Shown here piece by piece: positions 47,429-58,604 of a stretch of 64,000 nucleotides of DNA. Numbering within the stretch: the stretch's first letter is position 1; each line of letters begins with the position of its first letter. Origin of the DNA: Zea mays (taxonomy: Eukaryota; Streptophyta; Magnoliopsida; Poales; Poaceae); the NCBI RefSeq assembly GCF_902167145.1, contig NC_050098.1, positions 35,582,501 through 35,646,500 of the forward strand. The letters are read 5' to 3'. The notes below the pieces were generated by a model that saw only the letters and a list, made by a program, of their open reading frames with translations, did no database searches and was not told the origin of the DNA. Both the position numbers and the translations under genes were made by a program.

Positions 47429-48752
47429 TGAAAGGGAATTAGGCTTACACCTAGTTCCTAAATAATTTTGGTGGTTGAATTGCCCAACACAAATATTGGA
47501 CTGACTAGTTTGCTCTAGTGTATAAGTTATACAGGTGCAAAAGGTTCACATCTAGCCAATAAAAAGATCAAGTGTTGGATTCAATAAAGGAGCAAAGGGG
47601 CAACCGAGGGCACCCCTGGTCTGGCGCACCGGACTGTCCGGTGTGCCACCGGACAGTGAACAGTACCTGTCCGGTGCACCAGGGGACTCAGACTCAAACT
47701 CTTCACCCTCGGGATTTCTCGGAAGCCGGCGCGCTATAATTCACCGGACTGTCCGGTGTGCACCGGACATGTCCGGTGCTCCAAAGAAGCTCGGCCTCCT
47801 GATCTCGCCAGCCTCGGGTTCGCGCGGCAGCCGCTCCGCTATAATTCACCGGACTGTCCGGTGTACACCGGACTGTCCGGTGTGCCAGCGGAGCAACGGC
47901 TCCCTGCGGCGCCAACGGCTCCCTGCGGTGCATTAAATGCGCGCGCAGCGCGCGCAGAAGTCAGAATCGCCCATGCCGGTGCACCGGACATCAAACAGTA
48001 CATGTCCGGTGTGCACCGGACACCCAGGCGGGCCCACAAGTCAGAAGCTCCAACGGCTAGAATCCAACGGCAGTGATGACGTGGCAGGGGCACCGGACTG
48101 TCCGGTGTGCACCGGACTGTCCGGTGCGCCATCGAGCAGACGCCTCCAGCCAACGGTCACTTTTGGTGGTTGGGGCTATAAATACCCCAACCACCCCACA
48201 TTCATTGCCATCCAAGTTTTCCACTTCTCAACTACTACAAGAGCTCTAGGCATTCAATTCTAGACACATTCAAAGAGATCAAATCCTCTCCAATTCCACA
48301 CAAAACCCTAGTGACTAGAGAGAGTGATTTGCCGTGTTCATTTGAGCTCTTGCGCTTGGATTGCTTCTTTTCTTTCTCACTTGTTCTTGAGATCACAACT
48401 CCATTGTAATCAAGGCAAGAGGCACCAATTGTGTGGTGGCCCTTGCGGGGAAGTTTTGTTCCCGGCTTTGATTAGAGAAGAGAAGCTCACTCGGTCCGAG
48501 GGACCGTTTGAGAGAGGGAAGGGTTGAAAGAGACCCGGCCTTTGTGGCCTCCTCAACGGGGAGTAGGTTTGAAAGAACCGAACCTCGGTAAAACAAATCT
48601 CCGTGTCTCATTTGCTTATTCGCTTGGGATTTGTTTTGCGCCCTCTCTTGCGGACTCATTTATTATTACTAACGCTAACCCCGGCTTGTAGTTGTGTTTA
48701 TATTTGTAAATTTCAGTTTCGCCCTATTCACCCCCCCTCTAGGCGACTATCA
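47429..48752 (+). repeat. 5' LTR of Sirevirus D
   Basis: 1324 bp. Holds six exact CACCGGACTGTCCGGTG palindromes (first at 47627-47643) plus several variants between 47620 and 48135, the TATA box at 48177 and the CCCCCCCTCTAGGCGAC end region. Confidence 0.95.
48177..48184 (+). promoter_or_regulatory. TATA box of Sirevirus D 5' LTR
   Basis: TATAAATA in GGGGCTATAAATACCCC, itself palindromic. The equivalent box is at 55367-55374 in the 3' LTR. Confidence 0.65.
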
Positions 48753-48754
48753 AT

Positions 48755-48770
48755 TGGTATCAAAGCCCGG
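48755..48770 (+). other. Primer-binding site of Sirevirus D
   Basis: TGGTATCAAAGCCCGG two bases after the LTR, close to the complement of the initiator-methionine tRNA 3' end (TGGTATCAGAGC). Confidence 0.85.
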
Positions 48771-48800
48771 TGCTTCATTAGAGCCTAACCGCTCGAAGTG

Positions 48801-51490
48801 ATGTCGGGAGATCACGCCAAGAAGGAGATGGAGACCGGCGAAAAGCCCACTACAAGCTACGGGAGCACTTCATCGGAAGAGTCCCGCACCAAAAGGAGGG
48901 AGAAGAAGAAGAGCTCCTCCAACAAAGGAAAGGAGAAGAAATCTTCTTCTCACCACAAAGAGAAGAAGGAAAAATCTTCTTCCCACAAGCCGCATCGGAA
49001 AGGCGACAAGCACAAGAGGATGAGGAAGGTGGTCTACTACGAGACCGACACTTCATCAACATCGACCTCCGACTCCGATGCGCCCTCCGTCACTTCTAAG
49101 CGCCAAGAGCGCAAGAAGTATAGTAAGATCCCTCTACGCTACCCTCGCATTTCCAAACATACACCTTTACTTTCCGTCCCACTAGGCAAACCACCAACTT
49201 TTGATGGTGAAGATTACGCTAGGTGGAGCGATTTAATGCGATTTCATCTAATCTCGCTCCACAAAAGCATATGGGATGTTGTTGAGTTTGGTGCGCAGGT
49301 ACCATCCGTAGGGGATGAAAACTATGATGAGGATGAGGTGGCCCAAATCGAGCACTTCAACTCTCAAGCCACAACCATACTCCTTGCCTCTCTAAGCAAG
49401 GAAGAATACAACAAAGTGCAAGGGTTGAAAAATGCAAAGGAGATTTGGGATGTGCTCAAAACTGCGCACGAGGGAGATGAGCTCACCAAGATCACCAAGC
49501 GGGAAACGATCGAGGGGGAGCTCGGTCGGTTCCGGCTTAACAAAGGGGAGGAGCCACAACACATGTACAACCGGCTCAAGACTTTGGTAAACCAAGTGCG
49601 CAACCTCGGGAGCAAGAAGTGGGATGACCACGAAGTGGTAAATGTTATTTTAAGATCTCTCATTTTTCTTAATCCCACTCAAGTTCAATTAATTCGTGGT
49701 AATCCTAGATATACTAAAATGACCCCCGAGGAAGTTATCGGGCATTTTGTAAGTTTTGAGTGCATGATAGAAGGATCGAGGAAAATCAACGAGCTTGGCG
49801 ACTCATCCGAAGCCCAACCCGTTGCATTGAAAGCAACGGAAGAGAAGAAGGAGGAGGCTACACCAAGTCGACAACCAATCGACGCCTCCAAGCTCGACAA
49901 TGAGGAAATGGCGCTCGTCATCAAGAGCTTCCGCCAAATCCTCAAACAAAGGAGGGGGAAAGACTACAAGTCCCGCTCCAAGAAAGTTTGCTACAAGTGT
50001 GGTAAGCCCGGTCATTTTATTGCTAAATGTCCTATATCTAGTGACAGTGATCGAGGCGACGACAAGAAGGGGAGAAGAAAGGAGAAGAAAAGATACTACA
50101 AGAAGAAGGGCGGCGATGCCCATGTTTGTCGGGAATGGGATTCCGACGAAAGCTCAAGCGACTCCTCCGACGACGAGGACGCCGCCAACATCGCCGTCAC
50201 CAAGGGACTCCTCTTCCCCAACGTCGGCCACAAGTGCCTCATGGCAAAGGACGGCAAAAAGAAGAAGGTTAAATCCAACTCCTCCACTAAATATGAATCT
50301 TCTAGTGATGATAATGCTAGTGATGAGGAGGATAATTTGCGTTCCCTTTTTGCCAACCTTAACATAGCTCAAAAAGAAAAGTTAAATGAATTAGTTAGTG
50401 CTATTCATGAAAAGGATGACCTTTTGGATTCCCAAGAGGATTGTCTAATTAAAGAAAACAAAAAACATGTTAAGGTTAAAAAGGCTTATGCTCTGGAAAT
50501 TGAGAAATGTGAAAAATTATCTAGTGAGCTAAGCACTTGTCGTGAGATGATTAACAACCTTAGAAATGAAAATGCTATTTTAAGTGCTAAGGTTGATACT
50601 CATGTTTGTAATGTTTCAATTCCCAATCTTAGAGATGATAACATTGACTTGCTTGCTAAGATTGATGAATTGAATGCATCTCTTGCTAGCCTTAGATTAG
50701 AGAATGAAAATTTAATTGCTAAGGCTAAAGATTTTAATGTTTGCAATGCTACTATTCCGACCTTAGAACTAAGAATGAAATGTTGCATGCTAAGGTTGTA
50801 GAACTTAAATCTTGCAAACCCTCTACATCTAATCTTGAGCATGTTTCTATTTGCACTAGATGTAGAGATATTGATGTTAATGCTATTCTTGATCATATGG
50901 CTTTAATTAAACAACAAAATGATCATATAGCAAAATTAGATGCTAAAATTGCCGAGCACAATCTAGAAAATGAGAAATTTAAATTTGCTCGTAGCATGCT
51001 TTATAATGGGAGACGCCCTGGCATTAAGGATGGCATTGGCTTCCAAAGGGGAGACAATGTCAAACTTAATGCTCCTCCAAAGAACTTATCTAACTTTGTT
51101 AAGGGCAAGGCTCCCATGCCTCAGGATAACGAGGGTTACATTTTGTACCCTGCCGGCTATCCTGAGAGCAAAATTAGGAGAATTCACTCTAGGAAGTCTC
51201 ACTCTGGCCCCAATCATGCTTTCATGTATAAGGGTGAGACATCTAGTTCTAGGCAACCAACCCGTGCCAAGTTGCCTAAGAAGAAAATTCCTAATGCATC
51301 AAATGAACATAGCATTTCATTTAAAACTTTTGATGCATCTTATGTGCTTACTAGCAAATCCGGCAAGGTAGTTGCAAAATTTGTTGGGGGCAAACACAAG
51401 GGTTCCAAGACTTGTGTTTGGGTACCCAAAGTTCTTGTTTCTAATGCCAAAGGACCCAAAACCGTTTGGGTACCTAAAGTCAAGAACTAA
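48801..51490 (+). pseudogene. gag of Sirevirus D, one frameshift
   Basis: ATG at 48801 (MSGDHAKKEME). Order seen: a Ser/Lys-rich N-terminus (residues about 20-80, KEKKSSSHHKEKKEKSS); the copia gag core (about 125-330, with PPTFDGEDYARWSDLMRFHL and YNRLKTLVNQVRNLGSKKW); a CCHC zinc knuckle CYKCGKPGHFIAKC (about residue 398); acidic DESSSDSSDDED; then a long coiled-coil-like part. Near 50755-50775 the reading shifts by one base: the first frame stops at 50799-50801, while the continuation in another frame runs to TAA at 51488-51490 (ending KTVWVPKVKN). A one-base indel is the simplest cause. Gag would form the particle and bind RNA. Confidence 0.9.
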
Positions 51491-51502
51491 ATTTGTTTTG
51501 TA

Positions 51503-53736
51503 GGTTTATGCATCCGGGGGCTCAAGTTGGATACTCGATAGCGGGTGCACAAACCACATGACCGGGGAGAAAAGAATGTTCTCCTCATATGAGAAAAACA
51601 AAGATCCCCAACGAGCTATCACATTCGGGGATGGAAATCAAGGGTTGGTCAAAGGTTTGGGTAAAATTGCTATTTCACCTGACCATTCCATTTCAAATGT
51701 TTTTCTTGTTGATTCCTTAGATTACAACTTGCTTTCTGTTTCACAATTATGTCAAATGGGCTACAACTGTCTTTTTACTGATATAGGTGTCACTGTCTTT
51801 AGAAGAAGTGATGATTCAATAGCATTTAAGGGTGTGTTAGAGGGTCAGCTATACTTGGTAGATTTTGATAGAGCTGAACTCGACACTTGCTTAATTGCTA
51901 AGACTAACATGGGTTGGCTCTGGCATCGCCGACTAGCCCATGTTGGGATGAAGAATCTTCATAAGCTTCTAAAGGGAGAGCACATTTTAGGACTAACCAA
52001 TGTTCATTTTGAGAAAGACAGGATTTGTAGCGCATGCCAAGCAGGGAAGCAAGTTGGCACTCATCATCCACACAAGAACATAATGACGACTGACAGGCCG
52101 CTAGAGCTCCTACACATGGATCTATTCGGCCCGATCGCTTACATAAGCATCGGCGGGAGTAAGTACTGTCTAGTTATTGTGGATGATTATTCTCGCTTCA
52201 CTTGGGTATTCTTTTTACAGGAAAAATCTCAAACCCAAGAGACCTTAAAGGGATTCTTGAGACGAGCTCAAAATGAGTTCGGCTTAAGGATCAAGAAAAT
52301 AAGAAGCGACAATGGGACGGAGTTCAAGAACTCTCAAATTGAAAGCTTCCTTGAGGAGGAGGGCATCAAGCATGAGTTCTCTTCTCCCTACACGCCACAA
52401 CAAAACAGTGTAGTGGAGAGGAAGAATCGAACTCTATTGGACATGGCAAGAACCATGCTTGATGAGTACAAGACACCGGACCGGTTTTGGGCCGAAGCAG
52501 TCAACACCGCCTGCTACGCCATCAACCGGTTATATCTTCACCGAATCCTCAAGAAGACATCATATGAACTCCTAACCGGTAAAAAGCCCAACATTTCATA
52601 TTTTAGAGTTTTTGGTAGCAAATGCTTCATTCTTATTAAAAGAGGTAGAAAATCTAAATTTGCTCCTAAAACTGTAGAAGGCTTTTTACTTGGTTATGAT
52701 TCAAACACAAGGGCATATAGGGTCTTTAACAAGTCCACTGGACTAGTTGAAGTCTCTTGTGACGTTGTGTTTGATGAAACTAACGGCTCTCAAGAAGAGC
52801 AAGTTGATCTTGATGAGATAGGTGAAGAACAGGCTCCATGCATCGCGCTAAGGAACATGTCCATCGGGGATGTGTGTCCTAAGGAATCCGAAGAGCCTCC
52901 AAGTACACAAGATCAACCATCCTCCTCCATGCAAGCATCTCCACCAACTCAAAATGAAGATGAGGCTCAAGCTGATGAAGGATGCCAAACCCATCAAGAC
53001 ACCCATGGGAACTAATGGGCATCTCGACCTCGACACGGGAGGTAAGTCCGTGGATCAAAAGGTATACCGGTCGATGATTGGTTCATTGCTTTATTTATGT
53101 GCATCTCGACCGGACATTATGCTTTCCGTTTGCATGTGTGCAAGATTCCAATCCGACCCTAAGGAATCACACCTTACGGCCGTAAAACGAATCTTGAGAT
53201 ATTTGGCTTATACACCTAAGTCTGGGCTTTGGTACCCTCGGGGATCCACATTTGATTTACTTGGTTATTCGGATGCCAATTGGGCGGGGTGCAAAATCAA
53301 TAGGAAGAGCACATCGGGGACTTGCCAGTTCTTGGGAAGATCCTTGGTGTCTTGGGCTTCAAAGAAGCAAAATTCGGTCGCTCTTTCCACCGCCGAAGCC
53401 GAGTACATTGCCGCAGGACATTGTTGCGCGCAATTGCTTTGGATGAGGCAAACCCTGCGGGACTACGGTTACAAATTAACCAAAGTTCCTTTGCTATGTG
53501 ATAATGAGAGTGCAATCAAAATGGCCGACAATCCCGTCGAGCATAGCCGCACTAAGCACATAGCCATTCGGTATCATTTTCTTAGGGATCACCAACAAAA
53601 GGGGGATATCGAGATTTCTTACATTAATACTAAAGATCAATTAGCCGATATCTTTACCAAGCCACTTGATGAACAATCTTTCACCAGACTTAGGCATGAG
53701 CTCAATATTCTTGATTCTAGAAATTTCTTTTGCTAG
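51503..53736 (+). pseudogene. pol of Sirevirus D with the reverse transcriptase deleted
   Basis: Starts after a TAG at about 51502. The protease motif DSGCTNHMTGEK is followed by the pre-integrase zinc region (HRRLAHVGMKNL, CSACQAGKQ) and the integrase core with D in LLHMDLFGP, D in RSDNGTEF and E in SVVERKNRTL. The integrase reading ends at 53013-53015. A second frame from about 52979 begins MKDAKPIKTPMGTNGH, which in element B lies after the RT core, and continues through a complete RNase H (CASRPDIMLSV, FDLLGYSDANWAGC, STAEAEYIAA, LADIFTKPLDEQ) to TAG at 53734-53736. No YVDD or other RT block exists between. The break lies at about 52975-52980, at ATGAAGGATGC. Confidence 0.93.
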
Positions 53737-54604
53737 CTTGCACACATAGCTCATTTAAATACCTTTGATCATATCTCTTTTATGCTATGACTAATGTGTT
53801 TTCAAGTCTATTTCAAACCAAGTCATAGGTATATTGAAAGGGAATTGGAGTCTTCGGCGAAGACAAAGGCTTCCACTCCGTAACTCATGCTTCGCCATCA
53901 CTCCGAGCAACTCTCTATTCCTTGGGGAGAAATGAGCATCAAAGAAAAGGATTTCATCCTTGGGGGAGAGAGCAAAAGCTCAAAAGCAAAAGGACCGGAC
54001 TTCATCTTTGGTATAATCTTAACTCATTTACTTTTTGACCAAAGGGGAAGAAATTACTCCGAGGGCTCTAATGATTCCGTTTTTGGCGATTCATGCCAAA
54101 AAGGGGGAGAAATGAGCCCAAAGCAAAAGGACCGCACCACCACCACCAAATTCAAAAACTTAGTGCTTTCCAAAAGTCTTTATCATTTGGTATCCTATTG
54201 TGTTCAAAAGGGGGAGAAAGTAGTATTTCAAAAATGGTATATCAAAACCCTCTTGAACACTAAGAGGTGGATCTCTTTTAGGGGGAGTTTTGTTTAGTCA
54301 AAGGAAAAGCATTTGAAATAGGGGGAGACAATTTCAAATCTTGAAAATGCTTTGCAAACTCTTATTCATATACCTTTGACTATTTGCAAAAGATCTTTGA
54401 AATGGATTTACAAAAAGAATTTGCAAAAACAAAACATGTGGTGCAAACGTGGTCCAAAATGTTATATAAGAAAGAAACATTCCTTGCATATCTTGTAAGT
54501 AGTTATATTGGCTCAATTCCAAGTAACCTTTTCACTTACATTATGCAAACTAGTTCAATTATGCACTTCTACATTTGCTTTGGTTTGTGTTGGCATCAAT
54601 CACC
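53737..54604 (+). other. 3' untranslated region of Sirevirus D
   Basis: Holds a second TTGAAAGGGAATT word at about 53833 that copies the LTR start. It also holds repeated purine tracts AAAGGGGGAGAAA-like near 54101, 54208, 54282 and 54321. Multiple PPT-like motifs are described for Sireviruses. No long coding reading is supported. Confidence 0.7.
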
Positions 54605-54617
54605 AAAAAGGGGGAGA
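54605..54617 (+). other. Polypurine tract of Sirevirus D
   Basis: AAAAAGGGGGAGA immediately before the 3' LTR (one T between), the expected plus-strand primer site. Confidence 0.85.
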
Positions 54618-54618
54618 T

Positions 54619-55942
54619 TGAAAGGGAATTAGGCTTACACCTAGTTCCTAAATAATTTTGGTGGTTGAATTGCCCAACACAAATATTGGACTGACTAGTT
54701 TGCTCTAGTGTATAAGTTATACAGGTGCAAAAGGTTCACATCTAGCCAATAAAAAGATCAAGTGTTGGATTCAATAAAGGAGCAAAGGGGCAACCGAGGG
54801 CACCCCTGGTCTGGCGCACCGGACTGTCCGGTGTGCCACCGGACAGTGAACAGTACCTGTCCGGTGCACCAGGGGACTCAGACTCAAACTCTTCACCCTC
54901 GGGATTTCTCGGAAGCCGGCGCGCTATAATTCACCGGACTGTCCGGTGTGCACCGGACATGTCCGGTGCTCCAAAGAAGCTCGGCCTCCTGATCTCGCCA
55001 GCCTCGGGTTCACGCGGCAGCCGCTCCGCTATAATTCACCGGACTGTCCGGTGTACACCGGACTGTCCGGTGTGCCAGCGGAGCAACGGCTCCCTGCGGC
55101 GCCAACGGCTCCCTGCGGTGCATTAAATGCGCGCGCAGCGCGCGCAGAAGTCAGAATCGCCCATGCCGGTGCACCGGACATCAAACAGTACATGTCCGGT
55201 GTGCACCGGACACCCAGGCGGGCCCACAAGTCAGAAGCTCCAACGGCTAGAATCCAACGGCAGTGATGACGTGGCAGGGGCACCGGACTGTCCGGTGTGC
55301 ACCGGACTGTCCGGTGCGCCATCGAGCAGACGCCTCCAGCCAACGGTCACTTTTGGTGGTTGGGGCTATAAATACCCCAACCACCCCACATTCATTGCCA
55401 TCCAAGTTTTCCACTTCTCAACTACTACAAGAGCTCTAGGCATTCAATTCTAGACACATTCAAAGAGATCAAATCCTCTCCAATTCCACACAAAACCCTA
55501 GTGACTAGAGAGAGTGATTTGCCGTGTTCATTTGAGCTCTTGCGCTTGGATTGCTTCTTTTCTTTCTCACTTGTTCTTGAGATCACAACTCCATTGTAAT
55601 CAAGGCAAGAGGCACCAATTGTGTGGTGGCCCTTGCGGGGAAGTTTTGTTCCCGGCTTTGATTAGAGAAGAGAAGCTCACTCGGTCCGAGGGACCGTTTG
55701 AGAGAGGGAAGGGTTGAAAGAGACCCGGCCTTTGTGGCCTCCTCAACGGGGAGTAGGTTTGAAAGAACCGAACCTCGGTAAAACAAATCTCCGTGTCTCA
55801 TTTGCTTATTCGCTTGGGATTTGTTTTGCGCCCTCTCTTGCGGACTCATTTATTATTACTAACGCTAACCCCGGCTTGTAGTTGTGTTTATATTTGTAAA
55901 TTTCAGTTTCGCCCTATTCACCCCCCCTCTAGGCGACTATCA
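54619..55942 (+). repeat. 3' LTR of Sirevirus D
   Basis: 1324 bp, apparently identical to the 5' LTR except one base; followed by gctgg. Confidence 0.95.
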
Positions 55943-56002
55943 GCTGGTCCCCTTGCAAAAAAGTGCGACGAAAGCCTCCAAGCGAGTGCTAACACTCCCT
56001 TC

Positions 56003-56018
56003 GAGGCTCGGGGGCTAC
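56003..56018 (+). other. Purine-rich tract before the 3' LTR of gypsy copy C
   Basis: GAGGCTCGGGGGCTAC directly abuts the 3' LTR at 56019. It is the best candidate plus-strand primer of this family. Confidence 0.6.
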
Positions 56019-57637
56019 TGTCGGGGACCATAATTAGGGGTACCCTCAAGGCTCCTAATTCTCAGCTGGTAACCCCCATCAGCATAAAGCTGCAAAGGCC
56101 TGATGGGTGCGATTAAGTCAGGGATCGGTCCATTCGAGGGACACGATCACGCCTCGCCCGAGCCTAGCCACGGACAAGGGCAGCCAACCCCGGAGGATCT
56201 CCGCCTCGCCCGAGGCCCCCCCTCCAGCGGCTAACGTATTTCCGGCTCACCCGAGGCCCTGTCTTCGCCAAGAAGCAACCCTGACCAAATCGCCGCGCCG
56301 ACCAACCAAATCGCAGGAGCATTTAATGCAAAGGCGGCCTGACGCCTTTATCCTGACGCGCGCCCTTCAGCCGACAGAGCCGAAGTGACCGCCGTCACTT
56401 CGCCGCTCCACTGACCGGCCTGACAGAAAGACAGCGCCGCCTGCGCCGCTCCGACTGCGGTGCCACTTGATAGAGTGAGGCTGACAGGCAGTCAGGCCCG
56501 GCCGCAGGCACCATAGGAAGCTCCGCTTCGCTCGACCCAGGGCTCGGACTCGGGCTAAGTCCCGGAAGACGATGAACTCCGCTCCGCCCGACCCAGGGCT
56601 CGGACTCGGGCTAAGTCCCGGAAGACGGCGAACTCCGCTCCGCCCGACCCAGGGCTCGGACTCGGGCTAAGTCCCGGAAGACGGCGAACTCCGCTCCGCC
56701 CGACCCAGGGCTCGGACTTGGGCTCAGCCCCAGAAGACGACGAACTCCGCTCCGCCCGACCCAGGGCTCGGACTTGGGCTCAGCCCCAGAAGACGACGAA
56801 CTCCGCTTCGCCCGACCCCAGGGCTCGGACTCCGCCCTGGCCTCAGCCGACGGTCTCTGCCTCCCCCGACCCAGGGGCTCGGACTCGACCTCGGCCACGG
56901 AAGACAGACTCGACCTCGGCTTCGGAGGAGCTTCCATATCGCCCAACCTAGGGTGCAGACCAGCCACGTCAACTGGAGGCGCCATCATCACCCTACCCCA
57001 AGCTGACTCGGGCCACGGGGAACAAGACCGGCGTCCCATCTGGCTCGCTCCGCCAGATAGGCAATGATGGCGCCCCACATACTCTGTGACGACGGCGGCT
57101 CTCAGCCCCCTTACGGAAGCAAGAGGACGTCAGCAAGGACTCAATAGCTCTGACAGCTGTCCCTCCGCCAGGCTCCAGCGCTCCTCCGACGGCCACGACA
57201 TCACACCAGCTGGGTGCCAAAATCTCTCCGGCTGCCACAACGGCATGTACTTAGGGCGCTAGCTCTCCTCCGCTAGACACGTAGCACTCTGCTACACCCC
57301 CCATTGTACACCTGGATCCTCTCCTTACGCCTATAAAAGGAAGGACCAGGGCCCTCTTAGAGAGGGTTGGTCGCGCGGGACAAGGACGAGACAGGCGCTC
57401 GCGTGAGGCCGCTCGCTCCTTCCCCGTGTGGACGCTTGTAACCCCCTACTGCAAGCGCACCCGACCTGGGCGCGGGACGAACACGAAGGCCGCGGGATTT
57501 CCACCTCTCTCACGCCCATCTCCAGCCACCTCACTTCCCCCCTTCGCGCTCGGCCTCGTGCCGACCCATCTGGGCTGGGGCACGCGACGACATTTCACTC
57601 GTCGGCTTAGGGATCCCCCGGTCTCGAAACGCCGACA
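56019..57637 (+). repeat. 3' LTR of gypsy copy C
   Basis: 1619 bp, followed by the caagt duplication. It is longer than its 5' partner mainly because the 56-bp repeat is expanded to about six copies. Confidence 0.93.
56525..56870 (+). repeat. 56-bp tandem repeat array in the 3' LTR of gypsy copy C
   Basis: GACCCAGGGCTCGGACT starts near 56534, 56590, 56646, 56702, 56758 and 56814, an exact 56-bp period. The same unit occurs twice in the 5' LTR and about four times in the LTR of copy A. Confidence 0.88.
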
Positions 57638-58604
57638 CAAGTGATCCAATGATCAACTTGAATACCACGACTTTTCTTCCTTATATCTTTTCCCATTTGC
57701 GAGGAATCTCCACAAGTTGGAGCCTCTCGCCCTTACAAGATTGATCACAAAGAACGCATAAGAGTAAGGTTGGGAAGAGCAACGCACACAAGACTCAAAA
57801 ATGCAGCACACCAACGCACACAAGTGAAGACTTGAGCTCAAATGACACAGAGGGAGTTCTCGACTCGAATGAATCTCAAATCTCTAACACAACAAAGCGA
57901 ATGCGCGGGAGCAGAGTCTGGATGCCTTAGAATGATGAGTGAAGGCTTGGGTGACTCCTCCATGCGCCTAGGGGTCCCTTTTATAGCCCCAAGGCAGCTA
58001 GGAGCCGTTGGAGGCCAACAAGGAAGGCCATCCTTGCCTTCTGTCGGGTGGCGCATCGGACAGTCCGGTGCGCCATCGGACAGTCACTGTAGACGGTCCG
58101 ATGCCGATCTCCTTCCTATTCTGGCACAGACGACCGTTGCAGATTCGTGGCAGTTGGCGCACCAGACACTGTCCGGTGCACATCGAACAGTCCGGTGCCT
58201 CCTGCCGACCGTTGGCGCGGGCCACACGTTGCCCGCGGATTGCGCGACCGACCATTGCGCTGGCGACCATTGGCTCACCGAACAGTCCGGTGCATCACCA
58301 GACAGTCCAGTGAATTATAGTCGTACGCCGCCGATTTTTTCCCGAGAGTGGTCTGTTCGCCGGATGCCAGCCTGGCGCACCGGACACTGTCCGGTGCACC
58401 ACCAGACAGTCCGATGTGCCAGACCAGACTGGACTTTGGCTGCACCAAGCCAAGTCATTTGCAATTCTTTTCTTCTTTTCTTCTCACTGTTTCTAGCACT
58501 TAGATAAAACATATTAGTACTTAAAAACTTATTTAAATGAGTTGGGCACTTAATCACCAAAACATACCTTCTCTTTGATTGCCCAAGGGCACATTTCCCT
58601 TTCA
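57638..58604 (-). repeat. 3' LTR of Sirevirus B, proximal part
   Basis: Starts on the minus strand TGAAAGGGAAATGTGCCC. It contains CCGGACTGTCCGGTG-like palindromes, several mutated, between 58040 and 58420. The first five bases are the target duplication made by gypsy copy C. Confidence 0.85.

Larger units (their letters stand above)
47429..55942 (+). mobile_element. Sirevirus (Ty1/copia, Opie/Ji-type) element D, young, RT-deleted
   Basis: Two 1324-bp LTRs (47429-48752 and 54619-55942) start TGAAAGGGAATTAGG and end TAGGCGACTATCA. The target duplication gctgg is on both sides (47424-47428 and 55943-55947). I see one base difference between the LTRs (47823 region g, 55013 region a). The initiator-tRNA-type PBS and an AAAAAGGGGGAGA tract are in place. 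gag has a frameshift and pol lacks the whole RT. Inserted in the post-integrase part of gypsy copy C. The Sirevirus assignment rests on the LTR palindromes, repeated purine tracts in the 3' UTR and the large gag with a lysine-rich N-terminus. Confidence 0.95.
35363..57637 (+). mobile_element. Ty3/gypsy (Tat-lineage-like) LTR retrotransposon, copy C, complete with nested Sirevirus
   Basis: LTRs at 35363-36759 and 56019-57637 begin TGTCGGGGACC and end ACGCCGACA. The target duplication caagt is present on both sides (35358-35362 and 57638-57642). The internal region holds a PBS, gag-protease, RT, two RNase H domains and integrase, then about 4 kb of post-integrase sequence and a purine-rich tract before the 3' LTR. 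A Sirevirus (47429-55942) is inserted in the post-integrase part. Without it the element would be about 13.8 kb. Several nonsense codons make it inactive. Confidence 0.94.

Noticed and set aside
47620..48135. Short regularly recurring CCGGACTGTCCGG words as a possible CRISPR-like array
   Set aside because: Spacing is irregular, words are palindromes within an LTR that is present twice around an element with target duplications, and the genome is eukaryotic.
48801..50801. A 660-residue reading as a host nuclear protein
   Set aside because: It lies between identical LTRs and has the copia gag core plus CCHC knuckle of a retrotransposon.
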